Positions 35,536 through 38,114 of a stretch of 38,114 bases of DNA are shown one piece after another (the stretch's first letter is position 1; each line of letters begins with the position of its first letter). A program made the position numbers and the translations under genes. Under the pieces are notes generated by a model that had not been told where the DNA came from, did no database searches, and was given only the letters and a program-made list of their open reading frames with translations. This stretch comes from an uncultured Bacteroidales bacterium (GTDB lineage Bacteria; Bacteroidota; Bacteroidia; Bacteroidales; UBA4417). The stretch spans positions 1-38,114 of the forward strand of contig CAIRMR010000133.1 in NCBI GenBank assembly GCA_903879715.1. Direction: 5' to 3'.

Positions 35536-38114
35536 AAAACGTTAGTAATCAATCCATCATTAAAGCAATTTATTTTGCATTTAGCCTCCTGGCAGCTTTT
35601 CCCTTAATGGCCCAGGTGCCGGAGTTTGACAACGACAAACCCGCAACAACCTACAACAATCTATTCTCCCAACCATTTAACACAACCTGGGATGGTTCGA
35701 CATTTTACAGCCAATGGGATGCGATGGAAGCAAATATTTTCGGAGCAGCTGATATTACATCGGGGTATTTAAAGTTTGTATGGGTTCAGAAGCGCGTTAT
35801 CTGTTCAAAAACACCCTATATTACCCCCTATGTCATTAAAACAGACATTGATTATACAGGAGGTAGCGGCCGCGGCGGAGTAATAATACGCGCCAACCCT
35901 ACCGCGCTCGACCAGCTGCAGGAACCCGCAACTGGTGATCCCGGGTTCAATAGTGAAGGCATTGCTTTTTATCCTTCCGAAGACGGCGCAAAAATGACAG
36001 TACAGTTCACAGGCGCATTTGTCAGCAATAATACACCGGTAACCAGAATTTTAGTTCCGAAGCCTGCAGGTGTTACAAACCTCAAAAACAGAGGCACTTT
36101 AAGGATAGAAGATTTTGGAACATCAGTGTATGTTTATTATAACGATATACCTTTTATCAGGATTAACCTTGGTGGTAAAACAGGCAGTTTATATACAACC
36201 GGTACTGTTTATGATGCGAATATGCTTGTTGTTGGCAGCTTTACAGGTATGGAGGTTGGAATTTCGGGCAAAGTGTCAATTGCTCAAAGAGATGCGCTGT
36301 TAAAATTGTACAGTGTAGCAATAAATTCCAACGACCTTCTGAAACAAACGATTAGCTTTGATCTCATTGGCAAAAAACTGATCACAGATGCTCCTTTTAC
36401 ATTAAACGCTTCGGCATCTTCCGGATTACCGGTTGAATTTAAACTTGTGTCAGGTCCAGTAACGATGACCGGAAATACTGTGACCTTAACCGGTCAACCA
36501 GGAATTGTAACAATTTCGGCCAATCAAAGTGGGAATTCGACTTATTATCCTGCCAATGAAGTGATCCGTACATTTTATGTTAGCGATCCGGCAGTCGCCA
36601 ATGTGAGCCCTGCCAGCCAGGATTATGTGGATAACTGGGTTATTACCGATGCCCTGGGCAGGCAACTGCCTGGGTATGATGAGGCGGGAGCTAAACGTGA
36701 CAATAAGTCTGTCGGTGTATTTTATTATGTATGGCAAGGTTATCACGGTGATAAAGTATATGACATCACTAAAATATTAAAGCAATATCCTTCCGATCCT
36801 TTGAGCAACAGCAATCCGGGTTGGGGTGGCCCCGGGGCCTTTCATTGGTGGAGCGAACCTGAAGAAGGATACTTCCGTGCTGAAGATCCCTGGTATATTC
36901 GCCGGAATCTGCAAATGCTGAGCAATGCAAAAGTCGATTTTATATATTTTGATGCAACCAATTCCTACACTTACCTTCAGACGGTAAAATCAGTTTGCGA
37001 AGTTTCGCTGCAAATGAGAATGGAAGGCATTTATACCCCGCAGATTATATTTACAACCAGTGCAAGCAGCGGGCAAACCATGAACGCACTCTATGATGAA
37101 TTTTATGCCCAGGATTTATTCAGTGAACTTTGGTTTAAATGGAGTGGCAAACCTTTAATTTTAGGCAATTTCGATGACCCTGATCTGCGTGCAGATGTAA
37201 AAGCTTTTTTTACCATAAAATACTGTTGGGCCTGGACAGATACTAAAACTCAACCCAATCATTGGCAGTGGCTTGATACGTATCCTCAGGATTATGGTTG
37301 GAGCACTGATCCGGCTGTTCCTGAACAAATAGTGGTTTCCACGGCTCAGCATCCTACCAGTACACAGGGTAAAAGTTATCACAATGGAGCGGAGCCCGCA
37401 GTAAACAGTAATTACTTAACTGATTTTACGGGGCAGGGATTACAAGCTGCTGAGCAATGGACAAGAGCATTGGCAGTAGATCCGCCGGTTGTTATGGTTA
37501 CCCAGTGGAACGAATGGGTTGCCCAAAGGTTTATCCAGTCTGGTGCTGGAACTTTTGCCGGCAAACCAATCAAAACCGGAGATTCATACTTTGTTGATGT
37601 GTTTAACCAGGAATTTAACCGCGATATGGCCCCGATGAAAGGTGGACACACCGACAACTATTATTATCAGCTCATTTCAAATATCCGGAAATACAAAGGA
37701 ATGTCTGTGCCACAGGTATTTTCCGCTCCCATAACCAGCATTTTGGATGGAAATTTCACGGAATGGGCAACTGTAACGCCGGTTTTCAAAGATCCGCAAG
37801 GCGATGTGATGCACCGCAACTTTGCCGGTTACGATCCTAGTGTGCAATATATCAACAACACAGGCAGAAACGATATTATTGAATCAAGAGCAACTTACGA
37901 TGACAATAGTCTTTATTTCTATGTGAAAACTTTGCAAAACCTCACTCCATACACCGACCCAAACTGGATGCTGCTGTTTATGGATGTGGACCGCAATAAA
38001 GGAACGGGTTGGGAAGGGTACGATTATGTGGTAAATCAGGGAGTGAAATCGGCTACCGAAACTACCGTGAAACAATGGGATGGCAAAAACTGGGGCAACG
38101 AAGTAACTGTACCC
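35532..38114 (+). CDS. Multidomain GH71/99-like enzyme, 3' end outside window
   Basis: 861 codons are present without a stop. Start ATG 35532 overlaps the GH43 stop and gives a signal peptide (about 1-30, LMAQ). Then come the unknown ~230-residue domain (about 35-267; FNTTWDGSTFYSQWDAM, RVICSK, QEPATGDPG, EGIAFYP, YVYYND), an Ig/MBG-like domain (about 270-356; DAPFTLNASASSGLPVEF), a GH71/99-like TIM barrel (about 357-735; VGVFYYVWQG, FHWWSEPEEGYF, KVDFIYFDATN), and the start of a CBM9/DOMON-like domain (from about 737; ILDGNFTEWA). E661 in TQWNEW fits the GH99 catalytic WNEW motif. Enzymes of this clan cleave internal alpha-linkages; substrate unknown. An inactivated paralogue lies at 11940-12391. 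The family assignment is from remembered motifs, not a search. Confidence 0.75.
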   Translation, partial: MKNVSNQSIIKAIYFAFSLLAAFPLMAQVPEFDNDKPATTYNNLFSQPFNTTWDGSTFYSQWDAMEANIFGAADITSGYLKFVWVQKRVICSKTPYITPYVIKTDIDYTGGSGRGGVIIRANPTALDQLQEPATGDPGFNSEGIAFYPSEDGAKMTVQFTGAFVSNNTPVTRILVPKPAGVTNLKNRGTLRIEDFGTSVYVYYNDIPFIRINLGGKTGSLYTTGTVYDANMLVVGSFTGMEVGISGKVSIAQRDALLKLYSVAINSNDLLKQTISFDLIGKKLITDAPFTLNASASSGLPVEFKLVSGPVTMTGNTVTLTGQPGIVTISANQSGNSTYYPANEVIRTFYVSDPAVANVSPASQDYVDNWVITDALGRQLPGYDEAGAKRDNKSVGVFYYVWQGYHGDKVYDITKILKQYPSDPLSNSNPGWGGPGAFHWWSEPEEGYFRAEDPWYIRRNLQMLSNAKVDFIYFDATNSYTYLQTVKSVCEVSLQMRMEGIYTPQIIFTTSASSGQTMNALYDEFYAQDLFSELWFKWSGKPLILGNFDDPDLRADVKAFFTIKYCWAWTDTKTQPNHWQWLDTYPQDYGWSTDPAVPEQIVVSTAQHPTSTQGKSYHNGAEPAVNSNYLTDFTGQGLQAAEQWTRALAVDPPVVMVTQWNEWVAQRFIQSGAGTFAGKPIKTGDSYFVDVFNQEFNRDMAPMKGGHTDNYYYQLISNIRKYKGMSVPQVFSAPITSILDGNFTEWATVTPVFKDPQGDVMHRNFAGYDPSVQYINNTGRNDIIESRATYDDNSLYFYVKTLQNLTPYTDPNWMLLFMDVDRNKGTGWEGYDYVVNQGVKSATETTVKQWDGKNWGNEVTVP

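Overview
The window is a polysaccharide-utilisation region from a member of the Bacteroidota, most likely a Bacteroidales/Marinilabiliales-type free-living species. The evidence is type IX secretion (T9SS) C-terminal sorting domains, a hybrid two-component sensor/regulator (HTCS), a TonB-dependent receptor with a carboxypeptidase-D-like N-terminal domain, Bacteroidota-type TAnnTTTG promoter elements, weak Shine-Dalgarno signals, and a GC content that by eye varies from about 30 to 50 % between blocks. The exact taxon cannot be fixed from the sequence.

Layout. (1) 1-8510: the tail of a T9SS protein, a terminator, a small mosaic gene relic, a large GH78 alpha-L-rhamnosidase with an inserted jelly-roll-like domain, and a 1454-residue beta-propeller protein with repeated binding domains. 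The tail and terminator of the propeller protein are nearly identical to the window's first 200 bases. (2) 8829-12391: a GH95-type glycosidase with a C-terminal F5/8-type domain, then a frameshifted relic of a GH71/99-like enzyme. (3) 12649-16582: a deoxysugar catabolic module on the minus strand (FGGY kinase and a double-domain class II aldolase), divergent from an AraC-family regulator. (4) 16801-22613: an HTCS regulator, a relic of a TonB-receptor leader and start, a terminator, and a DUF3078 outer-membrane protein. (5) 23314-28396: a TonB-dependent receptor with no SusD, followed by a T9SS beta-helix protein in the usual SusD position. (6) 28939-38114: a tight run of GH78, GH106, GH43 and a multidomain GH71/99-like enzyme cut off by the window end.

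How they may work together (inference). Secreted and surface-anchored rhamnosidases (two GH78, one GH106), a GH95 fucosidase/galactosidase type, GH43 enzymes and a GH71/99-like enzyme would trim a branched, rhamnose-rich, probably fucose- or galactose-containing glycan. The receptor would import oligosaccharides and the HTCS would sense them. The kinase and aldolase would handle the released 6-deoxysugar after isomerisation; no isomerase, lactaldehyde reductase or sugar permease lies in the window. There are no polysaccharide-lyase signatures that I can assign firmly.

The region is unusually rich in recombination scars: a near-identical gene tail, a chimeric relic of receptor and GH43 sequence, a second receptor relic, a broken GH71/99-like gene, a ~230-residue unknown domain present three times in two proteins, and 7-nt-period repeats at three intergenic positions. 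The best candidates for something undescribed are the repeated ~230-residue domain, the SusD-less receptor with its T9SS beta-helix partner, and the aldolase whose second domain has lost all its metal ligands.
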